Source: Gnetum montanum
Taxonomy: Eukaryota; Streptophyta; Gnetopsida; Gnetales; Gnetaceae
Assembly: GCA_015680685.1 (NCBI GenBank)
Contig: MNCI01007655.1
Location: 311,894 to 375,893, forward strand
Length of the DNA: 64,000 nt
Direction: 5' to 3'
Numbering within the stretch: the first letter of the stretch is position 1; each line of letters starts with the position of its first letter. Positions 20,933-33,100 of this stretch are shown here, piece after piece. The translations under genes were made by a program, and so were the position numbers. Under the pieces are notes generated by a model. It searched no databases, was not told where the DNA came from, and saw only the letters and a program-made list of their open reading frames with translations.

Positions 20933-22226
20933 AAATAAGTGAAACATAGGTACACCCAAAGATATATAGTCCAATTAGAACTTTATATAACTTAGCATTG
21001 CCCACTCGAATCAAACTTGTGACTCATGGAGTATAAGTTGCATGTTTAGCTCTAGTTGGTTATGTTGAGAAATGAAAGTATTTTGCAATAAAACATGAAA
21101 TATGCATAGATCAATAGTCATAGGCAAAGTTATAAAAATTGAGGTTCTTGGTTAAGTTTTTCCTGGCTTATATTATAGACTAACAATAGTTGATCTTAAT
21201 ACATGTATACATTAATTAAAAATATAGTAAATTATCAATTGAGCTATGGAAATTTTATTGCAATTGAAATTAAAATGTTGCATGCTAAAAAAATATTCAT
21301 ACATCATTATTCCAGGAGAGCCATCCAAGCGAAGACAGAAAAAGACATCGGAAAAAGTACTTGAAGATGATTTAAAGAAATGGCAAATTGATAAGTATCT
21401 AATTCTTCATAAAGGCAACCCCTTTTCATTAGGACAAGGCTAAGCCATTAATGATGCTTAAAAATAAAAAATCATTATATTACACCTACTATTTTTTTTC
21501 TTTTAAGAAGACAAGCTAAGTGATGGAAGGGGTATTGAAATTTTAAAATTTTAACTACATNAAATAAGTGAAACATAGGTACACCCAAAGATATATAGTC
21601 CAATTAGAACTTTATATAACTTAGCGTTGCCCACTCGAATCAAACTTGTGACTCATGGAGTATAAGTTGCATGTTTAGTTCTAGTTGGTTACGTTGAGAA
21701 ATGAAAGTATTTTGCAATAAAACATGAAATATGCATAGATCAATAGTCATAGGCAAAGTTATAAAAATTGAGGTTTTTGGTTAAGTTTTTCCTAGCTTAT
21801 ATTATAGACTAACAATAGTTGATCTTAATACATGTATACATTAGCAATGTACTTATTATAGCTAAAACTACTAGTTTATTAATTGAAAATATAGTAAATT
21901 ATCAATTGAGCTATGGAAATTTTATTGCAATTGAAATTAAAATGTTGCATGCTAAAAAAAATTCATACATCATTATTCCAAGAGAGCCATCCAAGTGAAG
22001 ACAAAAAAAGACATCGGAAAAAGTACTTGAAGATGATTTAAAGAAATGGCAAATTGATAAGTATCTAATTCTTCATAAAGGCAACCCCTTTTCCTTGGGA
22101 CAAGGCTAAGCCATTAATGATGATTAAAAATAAAAAATCATTATATTACACCTACTATTTTTTTTCTTTTAAGAAGACATGCTAAGTGATGGAAGGGGTA
22201 TTGAAATTTTAAAATTTTAACTACAT
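20933..22226 (+). repeat. Near-identical tandem duplication with a single N at the joint
   Basis: Copy 1 is 20933-21560, then one N at 21561, then copy 2 21562-22226. The copies differ by a few substitutions and by an approximately 38-bp segment present only in copy 2 (begins GCAATGTACTTATTATAG). Both start AAATAAGTG and end TTAACTACAT. The N at the exact boundary suggests a scaffold joint between two haplotype or overlap versions rather than a true duplication. Each copy holds a minus-strand tRNA-like stretch (about 20985-21065 in copy 1, with CACAAGTTTGATTCGAG as the B-box-like part). Confidence 0.92.
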
Positions 22227-23039
22227 GTACCTTAATCATATATATTGCCAATAGGATGCTTTGGTAGACCATAGGTAAAATGCAAAAGTGTCTTTATCAT
22301 GATTCAAACTAGTAACTTTAACGAACCACTTCTCCTTGAATTTTTGCATTAACGATTGTAATAGTTTTTTGGTGTGTTTGTGTGCATGTTTTGTGGACAA
22401 ATTATGTGTGTGCTTTGGTGAAAAAGGCTAATTGGAATAGTAATAAATTTACTGACCATATTTTTATGGATTATGATTAAATGTTTAAATACTTTATGCA
22501 CAGGAAATATGTTTTAAAATACACGCTGGGAATGTTTTAGAATAATAATAATAAATGATATATGAGAAAACAAAATGTTTTCTATTCTATTTCAACAGAG
22601 ATGTTGAGAAATAGAGGACAATGCTCTAAGATGTACCTCAAGAGCTAAAGCAGGTATGTTGAAATGCAAATGAATGCTCATATTGAGGAACTTGACTTGT
22701 GAATCAAGTTGGGGGAACCTGACCCATGAAGTAGGGATACTTTGTGCAAATACTGTAGCTTTATATTTTATTTTATCTAAGTGTGATGCATTACTCTTTT
22801 TAGTTTAAAATAGTAGAGTATAAGTACCCTCTCCATTGCTGTAGAAAGGTCACGTGATGACCTTTCAGGGCTCGTAAGATGATGGAAAAATTCACATCGT
22901 TGATGACTTGAAAAGGAAGGTGCCTTATTTGATTATGTATCTTGAATTGCCCTTGTCATGAATCTATTTGAAAACTCTTTCCTTGCATCTTATGACAATT
23001 CTTAATGATAAAAAGATATATATTATGTTGGAATGTTTA
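22227..23039. other. Intergenic DNA, no gene seen
   Basis: AT-rich. A short inverted repeat (GAAAGGTCA, loop CGTGA, TGACCTTTC) spans 22844-22866 with CACGTG at its centre. Nothing else is supported. Confidence 0.4.
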
Positions 23040-23190
23040 AGAGGAATTGAACCTGAGATCTAGCAAAAATCTGAATTCTAAAATATCAAAAATTGTTGAT
23101 TTAGGAATTGAACCTGCAACCTGTGAATATACATACTTTATTGAATTTATTATAGTGATCATGAAGAGAATTGAACTCATGATCCATTGT
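23040..23190 (-). repeat. Three spaced B-box-like motifs (about 61-bp period)
   Basis: GAATTGAACC occurs near 23044 and 23105, and GAATTGAACT near 23168. On the minus strand this is GGTTCAATTC or AGTTCAATTC, the tRNA B-box consensus form. Spacing is 61-62 bp; the bases between are poorly conserved. Confidence 0.45.
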
Positions 23191-23236
23191 TGAAAAGAGA
23201 GAGAAAGAGCGATATAACTTTAAAAAGAAAGAAAAT

Positions 23237-23603
23237 AATACGAACAGTCCCCAACTAGTCAGTTACAAGAAACCAAAGAAAAGAATACGAATAGTCCCCA
23301 ATTAGTCAGTTACAAGAAACCAAAGAAAAGAATACAAACAGTCTCCAACAAGTCAGTTACAAGAAACCAAAGAAAAGAATACGAACAGTCCTCAACAAGT
23401 CAGTTACAAGAAATCAAAGAAAAGAATATGAACAGTACCCAACAAGTCAGTTACAAGAAATCAAAGAAAAGAATACTAACAGTCCTCAACAAGTCAGTTA
23501 CAAGAAACCAAAGAAAGAATATGAACAGTACCCAACAAGTCAGTTACAAGAAATCAAAGAAAAAAATACGAACAGTCCTCAACAAGTCAGTTACAAGAAA
23601 CCA
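23237..23603 (+). repeat. 47-bp tandem array, 8 units
   Basis: The unit contains GAACAGTCCCCAAC, AGTCAGTTACAAG and AAACCAAAGAAAAG. Seven full units and an eighth partial one; one unit is 46 bp. Units alternate between two variants (CAGTCCTCAAC and CAGTACCCAAC), which hints at duplication of pairs. Confidence 0.95.
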
Positions 23604-23953
23604 TTCATTATCCCTTACTCCACCTACAAATAGGAAGAGGATGAGAGGAAAAAAGGGACACACAGAAGGCAAAAGTAACTTTGTAGAACACAAGAAAAAA
23701 AAAGAGGATACATCAACAAGGAGTGTGGCTACGAAGGGAAAGAAGATTGTCGCTGCTACAAGAGATAGCAAAGAGCAACAAAACAAGTGCAGCATAGCAA
23801 TCCAATATTCGGATAATCCCTCCTAGTAAGCAAGATATCTAAGTAAGGAGGTAAAATGATCCATTTTTGTTATGTTTGATAATGGCTAGTAAGGGTTGAT
23901 TTTGTCACATTTTTCTCTTCTTGCTTGTTTAACCACCTTCTTAATGATTGTAT

Positions 23954-24281
23954 GAAAATATCAAGATTGTTGTTGTAAGCTTAGACTTATATTTTTTTGA
24001 TCTTTCCGCCCAACCTTTGCACTATCATGCCTGAAAGAGTGGGATGAGAGTTGTTTCTGTAACAATTCATAAAAACCCATAATGATTTGGGGCATTTATC
24101 GCAAAGGATTGCCAAGGAAAATATCAAGATTGTTGTTGTAAGCTTAGACTTATTTCTTTTGGATCTCTTTGCCCATCCTTTGCACTCTCATGCGTGAAAG
24201 AGTGTGATGAGAGTTGTTTATGTAATGATTCAGAAACACCCATAATGATTTGGCGCATTTTTGGCAAAGGATTGACAATAG
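23954..24281 (+). repeat. Tandem duplication of about 163 bp
   Basis: Both halves begin GAAAATATCAAGATTGTTG and contain GAAAGAGTG and CCCATAATGATTTGG. They are diverged by roughly a tenth by eye. Confidence 0.85.
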
Positions 24282-26477
24282 GGGCTATGGATCCTTGATG
24301 TGAGGATTTGTACTGTCGACAGAAAGCGATAGTATCCTTGGGCCCATCAATAATTGTGAATTGTTGAATTCTTGGATTTTGGTTGGAATTCGGTTGATAA
24401 ACCCTTCCCTTTTGAATGCATAAATCTTGGATTTGAATCTTGAATTTTACTTATTTTCTTCCTACACCTTTTCAAGTCTGATTTTAATATCTTTTTATAA
24501 GTTGATGGAGTGGGAGAAAACCTAGGATGTTAATTTATGGTTATGATCTAGCTATTCTTTACTATTGAACATATGAATTTCTTGATTAAATGATTACTGG
24601 TAAAATGGTTACAAGAGTTAAATTCAGATCTTGTTTTTGCATGTGGTTGGAAATTATAAAGTATTATTATGTGATTGAACAAATATGAGATTATTATTTT
24701 ATTTGCTTATGCAGTCATTTCTTTGGTTTTTAAGTGCACAAATGATCTCGATTAAATATTACTTTTTAGGTTGAATGATAAAAAGCTTTTATCTTTTAAT
24801 CTAATGCATCTTGCACACATATTTTATTATGCCTATTTCTTTTTAAAATTATCTCTTAATTCTTAAATTAATATTGATTGATCTCGTTTTAAATTTTAAA
24901 GGTTAATGCTAGTTTGATTGTTGTAGAAAGAAAGCCACGTGGGCATTTTCTTCTTTCAACTAGCTTTCTTTTTAGGGGGCTTCGGGTGCCAACTCTTGCT
25001 CCCTATGAGTGGGTGTTACACTAACCCATTACTTTCATGATATTTATGATACAAGGAGATAACCAATTGAGCTACCTCTCATTACAACCATTGTTAGGAG
25101 CTTTGGAAACCCAAAAATACAACCCACACCCATAAGAAGAAAAGTGTCATTACTTTGAAAAATAGGTGTTAACTCTTGGAGGAGGGTGCTAGTCAAAAGA
25201 ATGAGGAATAATAAAGAACTTTAGAGTATCTTAGATCATCACCATGGAAGAGGAAAACTAAAAAAAAAAAAAAAAGCTTAAATGCCTTTTCATGTTTCTA
25301 TGCTTACAACCAATGTTGAAAAATCTTTGCTTATTCAAAAATACCCCCATGAATTTTTGTTTTTTGCAAAAGATTCTTGGTAAAAAGAAGAAGAACAATT
25401 AAAAAAAAAGAACATTAAGAAAATAATTAAAAAAATTTCAATGATAGAGCTTTTTCTAGAAGTAAATTGTTCAACCCTCCTAGTTTCCACAAATAAGGGT
25501 TACCCCTAACATGAACGTTTTCCCTTTCCAAGTAGGCCAAGGTGCAAAAGTTTGTCCGTAGGAAACCACCGAACACCGACGCAAGTTGCAAATCATTCCC
25601 GAGTTTGTGGTTATAAACAAGTGTTTCCTTTGTCATGGTTGCTATGACTTTAATGTTTAATAGTGATATAATTCATGGAACATAGTAAAAGCAACCAAGA
25701 TTAATGACAGCTTGACGTAAGCGCTGTTTTATCGGGTAGCATCTGATCAATCCTCGAAAGACACTTGTTTTTCGTATTCGAGGTAGCAGCCCCACCGAAA
25801 TCCCTAGAAAGGAGAGAAGACCAACGCAGGCACATCATTTCAAAGGGAATCCTCGATTTTAAGGCCATTTCATTATCCGTTCTCGGAGAAAATATTAAAG
25901 AGGAACGAAAATAAAAAACAAAAACATCCCCGAACAGGCAGCGCACAAATGTTAAACGAAAACGAAATGTAGGGAATTGTATTAATTATTAAAACGAGAG
26001 ACATGGCAGCCACGAAACTTAGTGAGAAAGACAGAAAGGCGACATGGCAAAACATAATACATCTGACAGGCGGCGGCTGGTCACACCAACTTAGAAGAGC
26101 GCCACCAAAAATCCTACTCCAACCATACTTCTACTCCAGTGCAAATAATTTCAAAATCCAAGCCAACCACAAGTACGTGAAAATACAGAAAAATTTTCGA
26201 AATTGCGGGATAAGATGGGGCAACAACTCCAACGGCATTTGCACCAGTATCCGTTCTGCGATTGCTGCAAATTCCAGGCGAGGAGAGAACCAATTGGAGG
26301 TGCGGTATTTAAAATTTGGAAGCGTATTTACTATTGCTGGTATGCTATGGAAAGCAAGGGAGGGCTCCACGGCTAGTCTGCGTGTGCTGGCGGACACCAT
26401 GCAAAAATGGATTCCATTCCCCCTCCGTTCTTTTACCGCTGGAAATAAGCGGATTAAGTGACCATCAAGCTAGGCCG
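24282..26477. other. Upstream region of the myosin gene, no separate gene supported
   Basis: AT-rich to about 25680, then increasingly CG-containing towards the myosin start. A minus-strand tRNA-like piece lies near 25030-25110 (AGGTAGCTCAATTGGTTA is a good A-box, with no convincing B-box). An open frame of 152 codons at 26003-26461 has no recognisable domain and overlaps the presumed promoter. Confidence 0.45.
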
Positions 26478-26484
26478 TATATAA
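26478..26484 (+). promoter_or_regulatory. Candidate TATA box of the myosin gene
   Basis: TATATAA sits in a CG-rich setting 653 bp before the start codon. If used, transcription would begin near 26510 and give a leader of about 620 bases. Inference only; the leader could contain an intron. Confidence 0.35.
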
Positions 26485-26719
26485 CCAAAACGAAATCCAA
26501 AATGCATCTGCAGCATCCGCTTAAATAAGCAACAGCAAAACAAGGCAAGGCACAGCAAAGCGGTGCAACGCGGATTCACGCGATTCCATGCCTTTTGCCG
26601 GCTCAAGCGGCACGAGTTCCTCTTCTCGTGATGACGATGTTGTTGTGTTTGCGTTTGCCTTGCTCGATCTCATTTACGTTTTCCGGATCTTTCCTTTCGC
26701 TGCGTTTTGTTTTGCTTTC

Positions 26720-26752
26720 ATGGCGGAGCTCCGGAACGCGGAGATAAGATAA
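26720..26752 (+). other. Candidate upstream short frame in the myosin leader
   Basis: ATG to TAA, 10 residues (MAELRNAEIR), if this part is in the mRNA. It might lower translation of the main frame. No conservation data. Confidence 0.2.
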
Positions 26753-27136
26753 TTACTTCTGAGCTTTGCGGTTGGAAAACAGCTGGCTCGGCCAGGGTTT
26801 GCAGGTTACCGTTTTGAAAAAACAATCCGCGCGCCGGCGCGGCGATTATTGTTTTGGATCCTCTGGATCCTTGCGCTTCGAGCTGCGCCGTTTAGGATTT
26901 CCCGCGTTAATGATCGATTCGCCGACTCGGCGGTGATGCTTTTATATTCCTCGCGGAGAAGCTTGGATTCTCTCGCAACGAAACATCGTCGGAGGTTCTG
27001 CTGCGTTTGGTTTTTTGGGATATCTATCGGTTGTTTATCTGCGTTTTGAGGTTTGCGTCGTCGGTTTCTGGGATTTGAGGTGTTGTGCTTGTGGTTCTCT
27101 GGTGGTTTAGGATATTGAAAGGTTCCTTCTGCGGCA

Positions 27137-30100
27137 ATGGCGCCCTCAGCTTGTCGAAGCACAATGGAGGAAATGCTAGAGGCGATGAAGCGGCATGACG
27201 AGCTGCCGAAGGATGTTCCGCCGACTTTGCCGTCGCGGCCGACTTCCAAGGGGCGTCTTCCGTCTTACCTTTCGATGCGCAGGAGCTTGCCTTCTGGTAA
27301 TCCTTTTACCACCGCCGGGAAGGCCTGCTCTGCGACTAAAATGCATCGCACAGGTTCTGTTATGCCAACGGCCAAGGTTTCTCCTGAGAGCAGGATACAT
27401 CGCGCTAATTCCACGGGGACTGTGGACGTGTCAAAGGCTGTTTCTGTTGAAGTGAGGCAGGCTGCGGATAATTTACCTGGAGTTAACGGTGGTGGAAACG
27501 GGGATGTGAAAAAGTCAGAAGCCCGAACTCCACGAAAATTATCTGGATTTGTTGAAAGTATGGCTTTGAAATGGGAGGAAGCGAAACACTCTCCACATGA
27601 ATTATCATCAGTATTCGAGGCTTCTGATAAGGCCTCTCTTTTCAAAGCTGAGCCCGAGGAGCTCAAGGCGTCGTTCGTCGAGCTTTGGCGGTTTAGTTTT
27701 CTTGATTCTCCGTACGAGAGCATTGATCAGCAGTATTTGCATCCTGGAGAAGCGGACACCGTTCGCGGCTTGAAAGAGGTTAGTATTTTACCACCGTTGT
27801 GCTGCATAGAAATTGTCTCGGCTTTTGTTTGTGCTTCTAATTTCCATCACTGTCTGGGCGCATCGGTAGGGATAGGGCCGGCGTGTAACAGTGAATAAAT
27901 GGTAGCGTTTCCGCGAGTAACCATAGGCTAACAGAAGTTAAATCTTCTTGACGTTTTGCGCGACAGTTCATATTGTTTCAAGAAGCCATAGGCGACGATG
28001 AGCTAGATCTTATTCGCTTTCCTTCCAAATGCATTTTCGAGGAAAATACAGTATCTTCCGTGTTGATTTGTCGTTATCTGACTCGCCAATTTTCTATGCA
28101 CTTTCAGTTATTTATGTGTTTCTTTACGCGATGCTACGCCAATTGTAGCTGAAGGTGGCGCGTTGTCGTAGAAGCTATTATGTCATAATAGTTTCTTAGA
28201 AGATAACGAATAAACTCTCCTAAGAGTTTTAATTAAGTCAAAAGAGCAGTAGTCTATCCTGTGCTTATATAGTCTGAAATTTAACAGATTAGGCTTCTCA
28301 ACTGCTACTGCTACTGACTGACTGCGTATCCGTTTCTGCGTACCAAATTTTATGATTTATTTCCCTAGGTGTCATAAACTTAGGAGAACGAGGCTTCAGT
28401 TTGTCGAGAGTCTCCTTGTCATGCTGTTGATGAGTATGCTGACTTGATAATTCTCTATATTATTCGATGTTTATATATACTTTTATATTTTAACAGTAAT
28501 TTTGATATGGCTTATCTATGGTAGTTCTCAGTTAATGGATACTGAAATCTTACAATGCCACAGAATTGTAGTGTCTGGTGTAAGTCATTGGATGAAAAAT
28601 GGGCTCTAGGAGTATTGCATTCACTAGATGGCACGGATTCTGTTGTAAGCATCCCTGATGCACAGGTATATGCTGGTTGTGTGAAAAGCGTGCATGGATG
28701 TATTGAACTTCCGTTTTTCTCAAAAGTAAAAACCTAGCATGAAATATTTCACACATGTTTGTTCTTGTAGAATGTCAAGGTGCCAGTTTGCGATTTGTTA
28801 CCAGCAAATCCTGATTTTCTTGAAGGTGCGGATGATCTTGTTCAGCTCAGTTACCTCAATGAACCGTCAGTTCTACACAACATTCAACAACGCTTCAAAA
28901 ATGACCTCATCTATGTATGTTATGCACTTGCTTAAACATAATTTATTATTTATTTGAAATAGGTGTACTTTACCTTGACTTTTTTGGATTTATATTAACG
29001 TGAGATTATCAACTTAAGAGGTTGCTGATCAATTTTAGTAAAACCCCAGACCAAAGCAGGACCTATCTTGCTAGCTGTAAATCCATTCAAGGATATGTCT
29101 GTTTATGGTGATGAATTTATTAAATCATACAAATGCAAGGCTAAAAACAGACCACATGTTTACAGTGTGGCGGATGCTGCATTTGAAGCGATGCTTGCAG
29201 GTAAGTCTTATGTTATAAGCTGCAGCACAAGGTCACGGATAGTTTCCCCTTTTTTAGGGTTAAATTTCTGATTTATTAAGTATTTTGTATGCCCTATTAA
29301 TGTCTTTCCCATGTTTATTTGCAGAAGACAAAAACCAGTCTATTATTGTGAGGTAAGTTCTCCACTTGTACTGGAAATCAAATTGAATAAAGACCAATTT
29401 AATGGAAGTATTCAAAGATTTAAGCAGGATCTGTGGGGTCAATCTTTTATTTTTAAGTTGGTTGAAATATCCCAGAGAATTTTACATACAGATATCTCAT
29501 CTTCATGCTGTTTAACAACTAGAAAGGTCCAATGGAACCCGCTGTTTTGTTAAATTGCTGGCACAGCATTGGTTATAAATTGTATCTACATCTTCGTATT
29601 TGACTTGTCTACATGTTTGCTCTTTCAGTGGTGAAAGTGGTGCAGGGAAAACATCAACTGCAAATCATGCTCTGCGGTACTTAGTTGAACGTGGAGGAAA
29701 TGAAACGGGAGACAATATTTTAAAAGCAAACTTGATACTTGAATCTTTTGGCAACGCAAAGACATTGAAAAATGTGAACTCCACCAGATTTGTACGTTAT
29801 TTAGTTACATACAAGAACTTGGTTTTACAATCATAAGAAAATCTTGGTTTTTATTTGAATTAAAGCTAGACATCATCCTTATGAAGCTAGCTACTAAATT
29901 CTTTGAGAAACCCTTTTCTGATTTGTTAAATGTGCAGGAAAAATTAATTGACTTAAGTTTCACGGATAAAGGCAAAATATGTGGTGCAGAAATTCAAGCA
30001 TGTAAGACATGAGACTACTTATTCATTTATGTTTTGATGTTTTATTTTTTAATTTCTGGTTTTCTTGAAAGCTTTATAAATCTGTTTTTTGTATTAAAGA

Positions 30101-33100
30101 GTTATTTTGTTAGGAAATGACGAACTTGGCTAATTTTATTTTTCTTTGATGTTTAACAGGTATTCTTGATAAGGTGACATGTCCATTGACATATTTCATT
30201 GCCAAGTTGACTTTTTATATTCTCATTGACTGCTTGGAGTGCTACAATGTCACAGTATTCATTATATTTTTTTGCAGTCAAGAATTGTGCAGCGACAACA
30301 AGGGGAACGATCTTATCACTTATTTTACCAGCTTTGTGCATGTGATAATTCTTCTTTGAGAGGTGGGTTGAAGTTCTGAGCTCTTTATATTTGTAGTTGT
30401 ACATTTGCTTGCAAATGTTTCATATGTATTATGACCAAGGTTAAGGTATCATATTGAGTTTGAGTTCGTATCTTGCTCTACATACCCACAGCCACACACA
30501 CATGCTCTCCACGTGTCTTCAATAATTTGTATTTTGAATTCTTTTATGTCCTTTTCTGGTGCTTCAATCCCAGCATCTAGCTTACCAATTTTCTTTTAAT
30601 TACGATGTCATTCATGTTACGAAATATCTCTCAATGGATTGACATCTGCAAATATGTATTCTGGATAACATTTTGGATGCATATTACAAACATTGTTTGG
30701 TATTAACCACTTTACTTTTAACTATGACATCTCGTGTTACTAAACATCATTCAGGGCATTGAAATCTGCAAATATGTTTTCCAAATAATACCTTGAATGG
30801 ATATTGTTTAATTCTGCAACTAGCTGTGTCTTGCAAAATAAACTATGCACGTTAGCTCCAATGATGCTATTAAAGTTGGTTATGTACACCGAGTTGTTTG
30901 ATGTATCTGCCTGAACTGTATGCAGAACAATTACACCTAGAGACAGCAGATAAATTTTCTTATCTTCAAAACAGCAGATGCTTATACATAGAAAATGTTG
31001 ATGATAAGAAGTCATTTCGCCTCCTAGTGGTAAGGGGATGCCTTTTTTAAGTGTACTTTCATTCAAGCGACTAAACTACCTGATACATGTATGTACATTG
31101 GGTGCATTGCTGTCTCCAGGAAGCTCTCACTGCACTTCAAATTTCTAAGGAAGATCAGGACAAAGCTTTTCAGATTATTTCTGCTATATTATGGCTTGGG
31201 AATATTATATTTATTGACAGCGATTCTGTCACAAATGCAAATAGTAGAACTGGTATGAAGAAGACTATTAATGCTTCTACTTAACCTGCAACGTGTGATA
31301 TGAGATATCTGCCATATTATTTTAAGAGTAACCCCTTTATATATTTTTTGGAGCTTTATTATTTGTTTCATGTTTATATTTTGTGTATAATATGTTGGTT
31401 TCTGTTGTGACAGCTGTGAACATTGCTTCAAAGCTGCTTGGTTTTCCTTCAGATGAATTGATGAAAACATTGTCAACTCGCAAGATTGATGGTTCTACAG
31501 GGACCGTTGAGCAAAAGCTAACACCGTTGCAGGTCTTAAGATGCTGCTGTTGCATTTGTTGGTCTTTATGCATATTACTGACTGTTTTCACCAATGTAGT
31601 TGTTTGGCACATTTATTTCAGGCATCTGCGAAGCGAGATTCGCTTGCACAGGCACTCTATGGAAATGTATTTGAATGGATGTTGGACCTTATAAATAAAT
31701 CTCTTCATTTCCAGAGCTCTGGGATTTGCAGGAGTATAAGTATTCTTGATATGTATGGGTTTGAATCTTTGAAGGTTAGTAAATTCTTTGTTATATGCAA
31801 TGCATGTTTGTAATGAGATGTGACAGTGGAGATAGATTGTTGATATTTTTAACATGCTCATTTTTGTTCGTGGAACAGAAGAATGGCTTTGACCAGCTAC
31901 TTATTAATTATGCAAATGAGAGACTGAGGCAACACATGCAACGTCACCTTCTAGAACTTGAAAAAGAGGTAGGACTTTATGAAAATACTTAATGATATTG
32001 TGTTGACTGGCAAACAGGTTTTTGATGCATCTGAAATGAATACTTTTGCTAGATATTACTGGTGAAATATTAATAATTTATTATTAGCTAATAATTTTTT
32101 AGATTAGAAATTTCTGTACATTTAGCATAACTGGAACAGTTGAAAGTCATCATGTTTAAGGTATGTGGAATGGTCTTTTCACTATAGTGGGAAGGTTTAT
32201 ATGCCTCCATGCCAGCTGAGAGTGTTGAATCAGTGAAGCAAATCACTGACAGAAGCAGTACCAAAATTGTCTAATTTTGGGGCCATATAAGCTAATTCTA
32301 AACTGATTGATTACAAGTTAGTAGTTAAAAAGCAAAAAGTTACAGTTGAGGTACCACATCATTAGGAACAAGTGTTGGTCTAATTGTAGCGGACTTTTCA
32401 AATTGGGCATTTCTTCTCTTGTGAACTTTTTAGTTAATAAATATAATATAATTTGGTGTCATGCTTATGGACATGATAGGGGCTAGTTAAGAATAATTGT
32501 AACAGAATCTTCTTGGGCATGATATTGAAGCTGGAAAAGTAATTCATCTCATGGATCTTGATAAGACGATGTTACATATGTGACTCGTTCGAAATGGATT
32601 TAAAAAATTAAATTATATAAATATCTGCTTTTGGGAAGCAAGCCTTGAGAGTTATCAAAGAGGACTTAATATTATTGGTGCATGAGGAGACCTTCTTCAG
32701 ATCAGTGAGAGTAATATCTAGAATTGGACCCTGGTTTTTGAAGCAGTGTACAATTACACCAATCCCACAAGGCATTTATTTTGCTTTTTGACCATCCTAA
32801 AATATCCTGAGAATCTATGAGACAAGTGAAACACACAAGAATGTAGTTTGAAGACATCATCCACAAATTTATACCCAGCCAATTGGATTATTTTCTGAAA
32901 TGTTCCATTTTGTTTGAATATGATTTGTTGAAGGGTACTGGAAAGAAAGATGTGATATTTATGTTCAGTCAAATTCTGATAAAGATGAGAGGTCCATTTT
33001 GGCTGTGAACACTATGCCATCTACGTATTTCTATTCTAAATTAATGGGATTTCATTCTTTCCCTACCAACTTGAATCCACAAACAATAAGGAATTGCCGC

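Noticed and set aside
20985-21065. Functional tRNA gene
   Set aside because: The B-box-like part is good, but the acceptor stem and anticodon arm do not pair; better explained as a SINE relic.
17889-23603. CRISPR array (33-bp and 47-bp repeats)
   Set aside because: The units are directly adjacent with no unique spacers, and the genome is a plant's.
23428-23826. 132-codon Lys/Ser-rich frame
   Set aside because: Half of it is the 47-bp array read through, with a reading frame that shifts relative to the repeat; no domain is seen.
26003-26461. 152-codon frame upstream of the myosin gene
   Set aside because: No recognisable domain; it overlaps a CG-rich promoter-like region where stops are scarce.
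26806-27249. 147-codon antisense frame over the myosin start
   Set aside because: A shadow of the GC-rich first exon; no homology recognised.
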